Part shown: in pieces, positions 37,968 to 51,450 of the stretch | Layout: each line of letters starts with the position of its first letter | How positions within the stretch are numbered: position 1 is the stretch's first letter | Assembly: GCF_043641665.1 (NCBI RefSeq) | Contig: NC_092188.1 | Coordinates: 19,179,704-19,243,703, forward strand | Reading direction: 5' to 3' | Origin: Enoplosus armatus | Taxonomy: Eukaryota > Chordata > Actinopteri > Centrarchiformes > Enoplosidae | Length of the DNA: 64,000 bases | The notes under the pieces: generated by a model | Database searches by the model: none | What the model saw: only the letters and a program-made list of their open reading frames with translations | Told to the model about the DNA's origin: nothing | Program-made: the position numbers and the translations under genes

Positions 37968-40900
37968 GACTGATGGTGTGTAATATTTGTCACAGAGCTT
38001 CTGCTGTTTGAAAAGGTATTTATTGGTCCCTAAGTGAAGTCTTCACCTGCTGTTATGGAGGCGGGACCGGTTTGACAAAGAATGGCCCAGTAAAACACCA
38101 ACAGAGAGACGTGCACAGTGTGAGGCTGTGTACATGTAGCACAGTTTACCCTCAGCTATTTTATTTTTTTTTTATACCGTTGACCTGTTTAATCTTTGCT
38201 CATGAGAGTAGTCAGACCTGTTGGTACCGTCTGCACACACACCCTTTATGTCTTGCAGAGGTTGAGCACACACAGTTCAAGGTTAGTCTCCAATTCAGCT
38301 CAGTCCAGCTCACAGATAATTGTCAATAGAATTGATCTGTCTATTTTTTTTTTTAACTCTGGTCATATTTTTCCACCCCCCCCCCCCCCCCAGATACTTC
38401 CCTCGACTCCCTCACTCCACTCTCCTTTGCCTCTGTCCTTCTCTTTTCATCTTAAGCCAGATAAGTCCGCCTCGACTGCCAAGAGCACCGAGTATCACTG
38501 CTTGCTTTTTTTTTTTTCCTCCTCTTATGTTCTTCTCACAGTGCACTGAAGCCATGTCGCAATTTCTCAGGGAGTTTTGATGCCTGGATGTCTCCTGTCT
38601 GGGTCCATCTCGTCTGAGCTGCAGCGCCGGCTCTATGCGATCTGAACTTCGCTGCCTCGCTGCAGGTCAGCCTTCACGGCCGATTAGTGTCGAAGCGCCA
38701 CTTTGGTCACAAGTTGTCGGGAGCGCTTATCGTGAAGATCAGCAGCGATCAGTCTCGCCGCTGCGCTCCCCCCCCCTCTCTCTCTCTCCGAGTCCTCTAC
38801 ATCTCCTCCCTCTTTCTCTCTCCTTTCTGTTTTCTGCCCTCTCCCCTTTTGGCATTACCCCCCCCCACCCCCTCCATGTTTTTCTCCTCAAATCACCATA
38901 TTTCCATCTACATCTTATCATTGTCATCCTTCCTTTCTCCCACCTTCCCCCATGCTGTGTCTCTTGCTTGATCCAAACAGTCTAAAAATGTTTTTCCTTC
39001 CTAACAACTCCTCCCTTACTGGAAAACCTCATGAGGTCAGCTAAGATGTGAAATCATGAGAAGTAAGAATAGGACAACATTGTGCTAAGAGAATCTGACT
39101 TAACCTGACCTAAGCACTTCATGTAACATTAGGTGAAATTTACATGCTCTTCAGTTTTATGTTTAAAATAGGGCAATATAACCTATTCTTTTATAAAGCA
39201 TGTTAAGGAGGTTATAAACAGTGTTTCTTAACATGTAATTTCTTGCTATAATCATGGCTGCTTTTTAAGTGTTTCCATAGTAACTTGGTTTGGATTCTAC
39301 ATAATCCAAAGGCTTTTTTTTACCGCCCCCCCCCCTTTCAAAATGGGGAGAAAATTCTCATAAACAAACATGTTTTAAGGCTAAAAGTTTACTTCTTTCT
39401 TCATATTTGAACAACAAAGTGGTTTTGCTAAACAAAGAAAAGGAAGTGAGCTCTTTTTCAAGTTGGCAAAAGTAACTTTTTATTCAAAGAACAAATGGCG
39501 AAAAACATTTCAAGACACGTCACTTTCTCTACTCATTATAAACGATTGGTCTCTATCCAGTCAAAACAGGCTGACATAATTTCAACCAATCAGCTCTGAG
39601 GGCAGCTTTGTTTGGGGGCTGCATCTTTTTACCTGTGACAGTGTGCGCTGCATTAACGATCAACTATATACTGAATTTCTTTTGGCCCACATGGTGCTGT
39701 GATCTGTTTGTCCAGTCAGGAGACACAGATTCAGCTTGTATTTACCCCCCCCCCCCCCCTTCTAATCCCTCCGTCTCTCCTTCTCTTGGTGTCTCTGTGT
39801 GCCGTCAGCCCTCGTCTGTGGCGAGAGCGGAGACGAGTCATGTTTGGCCTGTCAGTATGGCTGCTAGTGTCAGTATCTGGAGTTGCTGGTTCCTCTGACA
39901 GCGCTGGAGGGGCTACTGGTCCTAGCAGAGTGCAGCCGTCACCCTGTGACACGCTCAGTGTCACCGATCCCCTCCGTCTGGTGACATGGCATCCCCTCCT
40001 CCTCCCCCATCCTCGTCTTTGCCCGCCAACCCCCTCCAGCCAGTGGCCTTTTCACTGCCACACTACAGTCAGTCACTCAGTCACTCACTTATTGCCTCAC
40101 TGAGGAGTCTTTAGTAGGAGCTGACCTACATGTGTTTTTGAAAGCTGATACCAGTATTTTGGATTGAAGCTGGCAATAGTGTTAACAGCTGATATTCACT
40201 GTTTGTACCTTTTTAAAAATTATAGATAGAGAGAGAGAGAGAGAGAGAGAGCCTCTGTGCACAGCAGGACTAAATATGTGTGTGATTTAATCTGGCCTTG
40301 GCGAGTGTGCAGCAGTGACAAATGGATGCTCACTATGAAACCCCCTCATCCAAGAGACAGTATTAGTTTTTGCTTTAATTACCAGCAGCAGTAATGTTTC
40401 CTATCCATAACTGTCGGCCTGCTAGAATGCAGCCTGGCAGAGGGGTGAGGGCCTTGTCTCTTCTCTCAGTGGGCCTCCTGTCTCTTCTCCCCCCCCAATC
40501 CGTCTATCCTCTCTCCCTTTCCTCCCTCCCTCCTCCCTACCCCCTCCGCATCCCTCCCATCCCCTCTGCACCCAGCGCATCTTTCATTTCAATATTTCAA
40601 TATTTATGCCTCATCTGAGAAAGTTCAAAGTCACAGTAAGGAGGCATAACTTTCTCCCGCCTCCCCGCCGACAGCGCAGGACCCTGCCTGGTGGACAGGA
40701 GAGGGGAGGCTGGTGACGGCTGGCCTCCCCTCCCCTCCGCTGGTCACTGGTGACAGAAAGAGAGAGGAGAGGCCTGGCTCGGGGAGTCGGATGCAAAGAC
40801 GGACAGCTAAAACTGAAGTGTTGAAAATATAGGTTTGTATAGCTGATGGTGACACTGACAGACCTTAGATTGACACTGTTTGTGATATTTTGTACTGATA

Positions 40901-41554
40901 TGTATTCAAATCCTTTTGAAAATATATGGAAGAGGGGAAATAAAAATAACATATTTCTGCATATTTTTTGTTAAGTCTAATTGAAATTGTGTCAAATGCA
41001 GCCGCTCAGACGAAGAGTTTTCTCAATACAATCAATCAATTCTTCAATCAATCATTCATTTTATAAAAGAGCTGCATCACATCAAGCCTAACTGGACAAT
41101 ATTTGATATTCAGGTTGAAGCCAGTATCTGTCCGTTGGTGTGACACAAGGCTGGACACCCTCAGATAATATTAGGTTGCACAACATGCAGCACCTCAAAG
41201 GTCCAGGGGCAGTGCCAAGGTCCCATGGGTGCCTGTGTTGGATCTGTTATCCATGTCTGAGCCCATGTCACTGTGCGGGTACATTTTCATGTGCGTCTGA
41301 CTGACCATCGCTTTAGAAAACCCAGAGCCACTTTTAATAAATAAAGTGTCTGGCAAGTCCGTCCTTTGCCATAAAGATCTTTGACAGCCGCCGTCTGGTA
41401 ATAGATTAGCCTAATTACAACGTCCCTGAGTTTAGATCACAACGTCACGTACTCAGCCTGTCGCTCTAATAGCCATTACAGCCACTACTCTCCACTCCCC
41501 TCCTGTTAATGTAAAGTTGTAAAGAAAAAAAGGAGGGGGGGGGCAAAAGGAAAA

Positions 41555-41705
41555 GGTCGTCCTAATTTGCATGCAAGCCTTCATTAGAATATGCGAATAT
41601 GCTAAGGACCGGAGCCGGCGCTTTGCATGTGCAGGTGATGAATGGCCAGTGCATCGCAAAATAGGCCGAGATGGAGGCTTCGTCACCCTCATCTGCATAG
41701 CATAC
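41555..41705. promoter_or_regulatory. Candidate regulatory block with octamer and tandem GAATATGC
   Basis: A perfect octamer ATTTGCAT (41565-41572) is followed by an exact 8-bp tandem GAATATGC (41587-41602). GAGCCGGCGCTTTGCATGTG and several ATGCAT-like words lie close by. Confidence 0.3.
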
Positions 41706-41809
41706 TTTATTTACTTATTTATTTATTTATTCATTTACTTTTGAGTGCTCGCTCTCTGTGATACATCTTACCTCTGTAGAATGTGACTGAGGAGGACCTT
41801 TGCAATTTA

Positions 41810-41829
41810 CCCCCCCCCCCCCCCCCCCC
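41810..41829. repeat. 20-C homopolymer
   Basis: An uninterrupted C run, the longest in the window. Its length is likely to be sequencing-sensitive. Confidence 0.9.
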
Positions 41830-42143
41830 GCTCTCTCTCACACACACTTCAATGGGACGAGGCTTTATTAAATGGCTGAATGAGAGCTTTGAGTTTTCAC
41901 AAGGCTTTCTTTGCTCTTGGGGAAAAAACAGAAGTGTTTGTATGGCTCGTACTGTAAATATTTTGTACGGTTGTTTACCACTTTATATGTTTCAGCAAGG
42001 ACTTAAACACGGCTTTACAAAAGGTAGAAATTGGTTGTTTATTGAGCGGTGATTCAACCTGTAGAGCATCAGCGGTGGGAGGGAGGCCAACGCTCATTTG
42101 AGTGAAACCTTGCGGAGTGTTTTTTGTCGGGGTGTGTGTGTGT

Positions 42144-42169
42144 GGGGTGGGGTTTTGGGGGGTGGAGGG
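42144..42169 (+). other. G-quadruplex-capable stretch
   Basis: G4, T, G4, TTTT, G6, TGGA, G3: four runs with loops of 1, 4 and 4 bases fit the canonical rule on the + strand. Confidence 0.6.
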
Positions 42170-42271
42170 CGAGTTTCCAGAGAGAAACTCTTCTCTTCAC
42201 TCTTCTCTGTTGCTGGGGCAGCAGATGGTGGGTGTCAAGACAACGGCAGCAATAGCCAAACAAAGACATCC

Positions 42272-42273
<2 letters not shown>

Positions 42274-42338
<65 letters not shown>
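42274..42338. repeat. (TG)n microsatellite
   Basis: A pure TG tract of about 65 bp, about 105 bp downstream of a quadruplex-capable G-rich stretch. Confidence 0.95.
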
Positions 42339-42342
<4 letters not shown>

Positions 42343-44589
42343 ATACTTTCTCAGAGGTGTAGAAGTGCGCTAGCTTTGAGTAGGAGGCAACAGCATCTAT
42401 AATAACACTTGAACGGTACATTGTATAAATTCCTAAGCTGTACTCTCACTCAATCTCTAGAAAGTCCATTGTTTCATATGATTTCAGCCAGCTGACACCT
42501 CACTGAACCTCTGAAGAAATCCTTAGAAACGTACTCTTGGGTGAGAGAAAGCACTTTTTCAATATCCTCAACCAGAGAAGATGACAGATGTCACATTTGC
42601 AGTTCAACTTTCCATACTCAGAGACTGTGAACTTCCACTTTGTGCAATCTTTCCTCTCCATCAACAGTTCTGGTTCTGTGAGCCTAATAAGTCATTCTTT
42701 GATAGGATCGCTGAATATTAGATTAGTACCATAGCGGTTTATTTTGCTCCTCTGGAGTGTGACCTTAGCTGCCCTTCACAGAGGCGCGAGGATAATGAGA
42801 GTGGTAGCTGGCCGACAGACAGGCCTGACATCCCAGCTACGCCCTTCACTCAGCTGGCTGAGGAGAAACGTCAATACAGAGGACTTATGTTTTATGGATT
42901 ATCTGCTTTAGCAAAACTATAGTGAGAGAAATACAACTCTCGCTTGTCATGTTGCTTCAGTTCTTTTTAATGTGCGAGACCACTCGCCAAAACAACAACG
43001 GTTGAAATTAGAGGCTGTCTTCTTTGTTTGTCTCTTTTCAATTTTGACTCTCTTCACCTCTCGCTCCTCATTCTTAGCATCTTTCCATTGTTGGGGTTTG
43101 AACGCGGTGACCTGGTGTTCTTTGATTTACCAAAACCTAACTTTTCCAGCTTATTTGAAGAGCCATAATTTTGGGTTTTGGACATATGTTTGATTTTTCT
43201 AAATTATCATTTTGATTAGATCTTTGGCATGCATCTTTGCAGACACAGTGTAGTGTGTGTCTTGAACAAAGCCTGTTATTATAGACCTCCTGTGTGAATT
43301 AAGCACACTCCACGCCTCTAGATTTTTGTGTATTTTATTTCCGGGATTTAATTATTTATTTTGATAGCTCTCTCCCTTTCTCTTCTTCGCTCATTCTTTC
43401 TTCCTCTCTTTCTTCACCCTCTTTTTCATACATTTAATTTGTTCTCAGAGGACAGGCAGATAGAGTGTACAGTAAACAGACTGAATAAATCATGTTTGGG
43501 CTTTTTTTTTTGTGTGTGTGGGAGGGGGTGTATCAGGGATACTGTTGGTTTTTATTCCCAGGAGGCACAGGGTAGGCTTGCTGTTGTAAACGAACCCAAG
43601 TGGAGCCCTGTTATCTGCAGTTTAATCTGCCCACTGGGGCCAGAGAGAGGTCGGGGGGGCTCATCACAGCTCCTGGTCCCTGAAGGAGCACAGAGGGTGC
43701 AGAGGTGGGGACGGAGGTGAGAGGGGTGGCTGGTGTCTTTCCTCTCAATTAGACTCTTTAGCAGGGGACGAGGCCCTGCTGGTGTGTTTTGCTGTTATAA
43801 TGACACTGGCCTTAATGGCAGTGGTCCACTGGAAAAACTGGTTACAGTTACACCGATATATCAGTTTGACTGGCTGATTAAAAATATAATGCTAACATCA
43901 GCAGTGTTGTCTTCCTCTGATATAATGCAGCAACCTCTTGGACCACGGATAGTCAGTTTTTATTGTTGTTATTCCTTCAGAGAAATCTTTTCAGGGCAGT
44001 CAGGAAGGATTTTATGTAACCGCTTCAATATTGTCAGTGTGTAAATCTTGAAATAAAAGCAAACACCTCTCGCCTTAAGGAGCCTTCTAAATGAATGATA
44101 TCAATATGTCCTTTAGCTGCATCCTGTGATGGCCAAAGCTGTTTCAAGTGTTTCCGGCCTGCCAAGAACACTACCCTGGCAGAACCATAAAAGATTAACT
44201 TTGAATGCTGATTAATATCAGCAGAAAATAAAAGCTATCGGGGGCATTTTTATGCAACATGCAGTTCTGACCTTCAATCCAAACAATACAGTTTCAACAC
44301 AGGCTTTCAAATGTTATCAGTCAAACCCTGCTGGCAATGGTGATGTTTTGCTGTCTCGGTAATATTATCAACTTCATAAAAATAAAATTCAGGGATATAA
44401 AATAATTTTGCTTAGTGCTGGATTTAGTGCCAAAACAAGCTTAACAATAATGAAAGTACAAAGAACACAAATGGGCTCTTTTTTATTTTCCACTCCCCAC
44501 CCTTCACCTCTTCTCCCAGCATACACCACGCACACCTGAGGAGACCTTATAACATAAGGAAACCTGCATTACAAATTACTGCACATCAT

Positions 44590-44770
44590 AGAAATTGTGC
44601 AGCAAGCTTTTTAAAATACCAGCGCTGCCAGTGAGGCGCTTTGTAATTTATCCCTTCACGGCTGTTAGCCGCGCCGCGCAACGGTGATTTATTTGGTTTA
44701 AGAGAAGTTTTGTTTAGAGAGATAATGAGCAGGACTTCTCTTTAATGATTTAACACGGCACGGTGGAAAG
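44590..44770. promoter_or_regulatory. Candidate regulatory block, CpG and TAAT mixed
   Basis: A repeat-free block with GTAATTTATCCC, TTAGCCGCGCCGCGCAACGG and TTTAATGATTTAACACGGC. CpGs are concentrated here relative to the flanks. Confidence 0.25.
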
Positions 44771-47700
44771 GAGAGGGGGGAGAAAAAGAAGCACATATAT
44801 TTTTCATATCTTTAACTGCACTGCAGAGAGGAAGGGGAAGGAAGGAAGGAGAGAGAGGGATGCATTAGCAAGAGAGGCTAACAGCCTTTAAAAACCAGCA
44901 TTTTTGATTCATTTTGTTTTGTTGTGTAAAATGAGACTTTTTCGCCTCCTCATAACACGGCAGTATTTTAGTATGTTATATGTATTTCATTTAAAATGTT
45001 TCTCAGGACATCTTCATAGGCGATAGTGTTTTCTCTCTTCTTTTTATTTTTTTTTTACATCTATAAAAGTGAGTCCACTCAATGTGCCAGCTTGTACAAG
45101 TCTATTTTGAAAAGTGCTATAGCCACTTGTGTAACTGTCTGCACCTTGTTCTTTGTATACCTCCCCTTTCATCTTTACACCAAATACAGTATTATTCTTT
45201 CTTGTTCAGCATTTTCAAGTTTCTCCCCTCACTTAGGATTTAAATCCCAAATTAAAGCAGTTAATTAGAAAATATAATGATGCTGAGTAGCATAATCTGC
45301 AAACAGTGCAATGATGCTCAGAGCTGGGGGCTCCGTAACACTGAAACTGCCATCGGCACATAACGATGATGATATCAATAATAGATTACTTCATCAATCG
45401 CCGTTCTCTTGAAGATGGAAATGCGCTGTTGGGAAGGGACTGAATTTTTATTTTTCATTATTATAATAATTTTTTTTCCCTTCTTCCCTCCTTTCCTGTA
45501 GCTCGAAAAATGTCTGTTTCATCTCACATTAGGGTGTGCTCTGCATAAGTGCAGGTGGAACTTGCTCTCCCTCTAAATGATCCTTTAATGGAACAGTGTG
45601 CACTGGAGCTGGGAACTCTATGGGGCGCTGCCACTGTCGATGAGAACTTTGCCTCAATCAATCCGTCAAGGCCCATCACCTGCCTCAGCAGATGATCCAA
45701 AAGCCCCTTTGGAGAGGCAAAGTGAGCTTTTTATGTACCTCCTCTAAGACTAGAGGACACACACACACACACACACACAGGAGCGCACGCCCAAACGGCG
45801 GCATCATAAGTGAGAGGTGTCTGTTTCATTGAGAGGCTTGACGGTGATCAGTCGTCAGAGAAACACTTTGCCTCTCTTTTATTTTTATCAAGATCATCTT
45901 AGAATAGATCAAGTGCTTGCTTTGCTCTGGCACTGGCATAAAAAAAAAAAAAAATCAATTCAGATGTTTTATTTATTTATTTTCCTCCCCAATATCTGTT
46001 ACATTATGGGATGTTTCCATAAGCGAATGTCTTAGAAGCCAAAGCAATATTGATGCGAAGTCGCCTCTTGCTTCCGTCAAACAAAGCGACAGCAGCGCAA
46101 ACTGCATTTGCCTCTGCTTCTCTCCCTAGTCCACATTCACTCCGGCTTATCTAGATACTCCATCATGATTTTTCATATTCCTTTATTCCCCTTCTTTCTC
46201 TCCCGTGGCTTTTCTTTCTCCATCCTTCCATCACCATCTATCTCCACATCTGCAAATTTGACACCGCATTTAGTTCACCCCCATCTACTGCTATAGGCCC
46301 GCTTGTAGAACATCCATTAAACTCAGCTTGTAAACTCAGCACAATCCCTCCTTCCTCACTCCTTATTCTTGACGTCTGTCTCTCTGTCTCTCTGTCAGGA
46401 AAGCAGTCGCTCTGTCTGTCAATAAATGTCTTATCTCTCGAACTTCTTGTTCCTGTCTGTTTATCTGTCTGTCTGACATGTCGGCAGCTGTCTCAGCGCT
46501 CCAGGGTTGCTGTCAGCCAAGTGTTGGTTTCTGTTCTTCTGTCAGTTCACCTGCCTGTCAAAGCTTCTCAGATTAGACATGTCAACTTACCTGCAGGTTT
46601 TTTCCGCTTCTCCAGGATGGTTTTATAAAAAAGATAAACAAGGAAGAAACACATTTGTTTACTCAGAAGAGTAAATTAGTTGTGGCATTGTGAAATGTTC
46701 CTTTTTTATACTATGGATCTTCAATGATAAATATAGTATGTGGGTGCCGTATCCTAAGACATTAAATGTGCTATATGTCTAGCATTTCGTCTGTCAGTAG
46801 AGAATTGTCAAATTAATTGTGATGCCTCGTTGCTTTTACAAAACTCTTGTATGTTATTCTTGTGTTTCTAAATTAAGACCACATTTCCCTTAAATCCTGT
46901 TGCTTTGTTGGTCACCCTGCATAAGAGTTGGTTTACAATTAAAGATGGCTGAAATGGAAAATCTACACCGTGGAAGAAGAGGATGAGGATATAGAATAGA
47001 CAGAAAGGAAAGAATTAGGAAAAACAGAAAAGATGGACAGAACTGGGAGAGAGGAGGTGAAGGGTGGTATGGAAAAGTGATGTGAGTGTGTGAGTAGAAG
47101 TGTAGCAGAGAGATGGATGGGAGGAGGTAATATTGAGATGAGTGGTAGGAGAAACAGAAGATGGAAGTGAGGGGAGATGAAGGAGGCTGAGGTGGCAGAG
47201 GAGATGGAGGGAGGAGTGTGCAGAGGGGAGCTACCTGCTGCTGATGGCAGTCAGAGTCAGTGAGGGATGGAGGGCGATCCAGCTGTGACATTAAAGCAGC
47301 AGGTGGAGGCCATCATTAGGACTGGCACAGGAGGCTGGATGAGCCCGCACACACTCATTTCTTTGGGGCCCAGCGGACCACTGGAGAGTGTGTGTGTGTG
47401 TATGTGTGTGTTGCTCCTCTGAAAGAGCTGAAGCATAGTCCCATAACTTCAGAGCTCATCCCCACCTCCCCTTTCATCTTCCCCTCATGGAGCCCCTCTT
47501 CTTCCCCAGGTTTCGGCGGCTTTGCCCGGTGAGGGTTGAGCAGTTCGCACATCTGGCAGCTCTCTCGTAATGGCTTTTCATTTACCTTTTAACCAATCAC
47601 AATACAGAAGTTTGTTCGATTTCAGCTTCATTTTTCACCTCATAGCTTTTCCTATGTTGCGTTCACGTTGTGGCGGCTCACAGCAGGCAGCAAACCGGGT

Positions 47701-48524
47701 GTTCAATTGTTTTCAAAGGAAAAAAAAGATAAGAAATGGTGCCAACTGTTCCCTAACTTTTGTCTTCTACAACCATAGTTAGGACAACACAGCTGTTAAA
47801 AACTATGAAATATGCACGCTACCTTTGTCCACCTGCTTCTTTTCTGATTAACTCTTCTGGTCGTTCATTGTAGTGTCTTGGAGAAAATAATTGGGAATAC
47901 ACTCGATTTCCCCACGATGGAGATTTTTCTTTTGGCTAACACAATGTATAACACTGCATTATATGTTTAGTAGTGAAATGACTGAAAATGAGTCCAGTCC
48001 ACGACTGCTGGTGTAAAGTGCTTTCCACCAAGCAGATTCACTTTGCTTGATGACAAAAGTTCAAATTTCCCAGCCATGACACTCTTGTACCTGATGCCAT
48101 CTGGTATGGCTTTTTAAGGCAACAAAATGAGAGCAGAGATGTCAGAATTAAGCGAATGTCTACAGTACAATTGTCCTCTTTTACCTTTCAAGGTTGACTT
48201 TCAAACCTGAAGAAACCAGCTGAAAGTAACTCAAGCTAAAGTTGGCAAAGTATGTCATGTCTGACCTGGCTCTCTCCCAGCATGCCTTGTGCGCAGCTCT
48301 CGGGAATGGGCGTGCGTGATTTGAGGGGTGATGGGCTACGGTACGTCTAAGCCGAGTGTTGCTCCAGGCCCTTTCTTAGATCTCCCATCCCTTCCGGACC
48401 TGTAGATGGGCCTATCCAGGAACACCATTAGGCAAATGAAGTTGTTTGTATCAAATATTGACATGTTATCTCTTCATCATCAGGCGGAGGGAGGGAAGAG
48501 AGAGAGAAAGATTGTAACTGTGGG

Positions 48525-48640
48525 TAATTGAGCCGTGTCTCCCCTGCTTATCGGTAAAGCTCCGGCACGTCACGGACCTAACGAGCTGTGGCGCGCCGAT
48601 TAGTCTGAAGGGAAAGTCGAACGTGAAACACCAGAGCCTC
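48525..48640. promoter_or_regulatory. Candidate regulatory block, CpG-containing
   Basis: A repeat-free block with CGGCACGTCACGGACC, GTGGCGCGCCGATTAGTC and GTCGAACGTGAAAC. It is unusually rich in CpG for this intron and has a GATTAG homeodomain-like core. Confidence 0.25.
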
Positions 48641-48965
48641 CGTCTTTCTTTTTCTTTTTCTTTTTTTTTTCATATCTGCAATGGATATTATGAGCCTCCC
48701 TGGAGGGCAGAGGCACAGCCTTATTAGTTCAATTCAGGGGGGGGGGGGATTGATATGGATGAATGGCATGTTAAAGTATCCCTTTGTTACAATAACCATC
48801 AAGGCTGATGGTTCGGGCTGATGATGCAGCCCAAGGCAGCAGGACGACAAGCTGAGGCCTTGACCTGGATGGCAGAGGATGCACACACATCAAGGGCAGG
48901 GGGCTGATTACACACTGCCTTAAACAAATGGGTTTGCCCCTTTAACATTTAGATATGGGATCTTT

Positions 48966-48968
<3 letters not shown>

Positions 48969-49011
<43 letters not shown>
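48969..49011. repeat. (TG)n microsatellite
   Basis: A pure TG tract of about 43 bp. Confidence 0.95.
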
Positions 49012-49014
<3 letters not shown>

Positions 49015-49494
49015 GACACATGAGAGATAGGGTACTTGTGGATGTTTTTGTGAGTAAGAACTGTCATTTGTCTGGATTTGTATCATTATATGTGTGTATG
49101 TGTGTGTATGCTGCCTGCATTTGTATCTCAACATTATCAGGAATAGTAGTTTGGGTGTATTGGACAGTCATTTGGTGAATTTGCTACTTGTAAATGTGTC
49201 ATCATCACCATTTATGTATATAGTGGATACTCGTATTTTTCCATTTGTGCATGCTTATTTGCAGTTGTTCATGTTGTTATTGTGCATTTTCTGAATATTA
49301 ACACCCATTTATGTATAGTGTGTGTGTGTGTCTGTGTGTCTGTGTGCGTGCGCACGTGCAGCCTGTGCCAGGTGCCTCCACAGGGCATTACCCATCTTGC
49401 ACTCGTGCCACTCTGAGAATAATCCAGTAAAAAATGGGCGAGATGGGAATCTCACAACATGCCAGTTTGATTTGTACCCCTTGCTATCAAAGAA

Positions 49495-49680
49495 TGCTAA
49501 TTAAAATCATATTTTGCATATGTCTTGTCTTTCATGCGCATATGCAAATTGCCCCTGTTGCCTTTCAGCACTCTGTAATTAGGTTTATGAAGGACAGCTG
49601 TAATACATAATTAACAGAAATGTTTGCAAGCTCTTTTTTCTCCCCGTCTAAACACGACGACTTACACAAGCATGCGTGAA
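49495..49680. promoter_or_regulatory. Candidate regulatory block with octamer and TAAT cores
   Basis: The block has GCTAATTAAAATC, ATGCGCATATGCAAAT (octamer at 49542-49549), GTAATTAGG and ATAATTAAC. It has no simple repeats. Confidence 0.35.
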
Positions 49681-51430
49681 GTGTTCCAAGGCTGTGCTTT
49701 TCTCTCAAATATATTGATTAATTCTTTTGCCCCCACCCTCTCCGAAATATCTTAATTATGCTGTTTGTTTATTTATAGATGAGACCGTCAGTCAGAGGCA
49801 CTTCCAGTGGGCCAAAGAAGCTCAGCATTTTGATCTTGCCATTCTCCCTGATTGGAGTATACAAGATTTAGTCATACGCTCGCCCCGAGTTTAACTCCAA
49901 GGCAACATTCTGGACGGGTGGATGGATTGAGTTAGAGAGGATTGAGAAAATGTAGAGTGATGATAGCGAGGCAAAACAGTGGAACATGTTTGAATATTTA
50001 TATGGTGGTCTTAGTTAGCGTCGGCCTCAGGGGCCTTGATGACGGACGGGACTCTGGGGCCATGATGGGATGGAGGATACAGCCATGTGTGTGTGTCCAG
50101 ACGTTGGGGGGTGGGGGGGCATAGCTGACATAAATGGTGAAATAATTGTGCTTTTGCTTTATGAAAGCCTGACTCCTAAAGTTAGAAGGAGCGCTTCAGA
50201 AAGGCGCAGACGGGCTTGCCCAAGAGAAAACAGAATAATGATCTACTTGGAAGACACAAAAGTGAAAACCTCCAGAAAAGAAGAAATGGGAGGAACCGAG
50301 TGTGTGCAGTGACAGTGCCGACCACATGACTGTCGGTTCAACTCCCTCGGCCTCTTTCATGTAGCTCCATCCTCAGCTCTCAGATGTGGTCATTGTCTCT
50401 CAGTTGCACAATAATGGGAAGTGATGGGTGCTAAATGAAAAGGCCAGGGGATGAAAACACTGGTGAAGCAGCTTGGATGTCAGAGTAGTTAGTCCTGTCA
50501 TCCGTTCATTATGTTTTCATATGCTGTTTAGGAGACATGGTAAACTCAGGGCCCTCGACAAAGTCAGGGAAATTGTGGTCACTTTGGAGCTATGGTACCC
50601 CGGCGTTTTTGACTGCGTGTGCGTGCAACTGCATGCACTGTCGATACGTGTGCATTTGAATCCTTGCACGTGTGTACATATTTGTTTGACACATTGATGT
50701 ACAACATGTGGAGCTCCCTGCCTAGATTCTCATTCTACTGTCTGACCAAAAAGGTGCTTGTAAAACAAACATTCTCAAACTTTATACTCATCATGTGGTG
50801 CAAAGCTTTTGTGTATATTTGTGTCTGTTATGCTGGTCTGTCCTCTATTAACAGAACAATAGTTTTTCCACCCAAAAACCTGTTTGTGACAGATTCTATT
50901 TAAAACTCCATGTCAGATAGGGTTTCCTGGGAAAAGTCTTGGAATGTAAGAGTAGGATGGCTTTGTGTCTACTAGTGGGAGAAAACAGGACAAGCAACAC
51001 AGAGTCCCTCATATTCCTAAAGTGAAACACGTCTTTAAGTGGAAAAAAGGAGAAATAACCAAAACAAAGACGCATCTCTTCTGTTTTACAGCTTAATGTT
51101 GGAAACAGTGACAAACAGAAAATGTGTCTATATCCAGCTTGAGTCTTACTTTAAGAACTCAGTACACATGGTTGGAGAGGCCAGTGCTTCACATCTTCAA
51201 GCATATTGTTCCAACCTTCTCTTACAATCCTGGGAGGAAGTTTTCAGGTACATATGCACATGTCGCATTTATGTTTCAGAATTCTTTGAAATAAGCAGCA
51301 GAAGACCAGCGTAGCTGGAATGAATCCATACCGGTCAAACTCTGTTGTAAAACTTGCTATGTACGTTAAACGATAGCTTAGAATTTATGTATCATATTGA
51401 AGCTTGATATTGCTCTTTGATTAAACCCAC

Positions 51431-51450
51431 GGTGTGTGTGTGTTTTGTAG
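51431..51450 (+). promoter_or_regulatory. UG-rich 3' splice site of exon B
   Basis: The last 20 bases of the giant intron read GGTGTGTGTGTGTTTTGTAG. The usual uninterrupted pyrimidine tract is replaced by a short TG repeat plus four T. UG repeats are known binding sites for TDP-43 and CELF proteins, so inclusion of exon B could be regulated. The sequence is seen; regulation is inference. Confidence 0.45.

Larger units (their letters stand above)
36330..42273 (+). other. Giant intron, part 5: second copy of an interspersed repeat, C-runs, regulatory-looking blocks
   Basis: The part holds further TG tracts, the better-preserved interspersed repeat at 37618-37967, and three C-runs (38376-38391, 39745-39759 and 41810-41829). 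It also has pyrimidine-rich stretches at 38750-38960 and 40480-40570, an octamer with a tandem GAATATGC at 41565-41602, and a quadruplex-capable G-rich stretch at 42144-42169. The open frames over the pyrimidine-rich stretches are low-complexity. Confidence 0.6.
42339..51430 (+). other. Giant intron, part 6: mostly unique DNA before exon B
   Basis: Fewer microsatellites occur here. A CTGTC-rich stretch lies at about 46373-46500, a T-rich run at 48643-48670 and a 10-G run near 48738. Repeat-free blocks rich in TAAT or CpG lie at 44590-44770, 48530-48640 and 49495-49680. No exon is recognised until the acceptor of exon B. Confidence 0.6.

Noticed and set aside
38635..38985. Overlapping Pro/Ser/Leu-rich open frames on the + strand
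   Set aside because: They come from a CT-rich pyrimidine stretch; composition explains their length.
50310..50375. tRNA-like stretch with a GGTTCAACTCC word
   Set aside because: It resembles an internal tRNA promoter B-box, but no A-box at the right distance and no cloverleaf could be traced.
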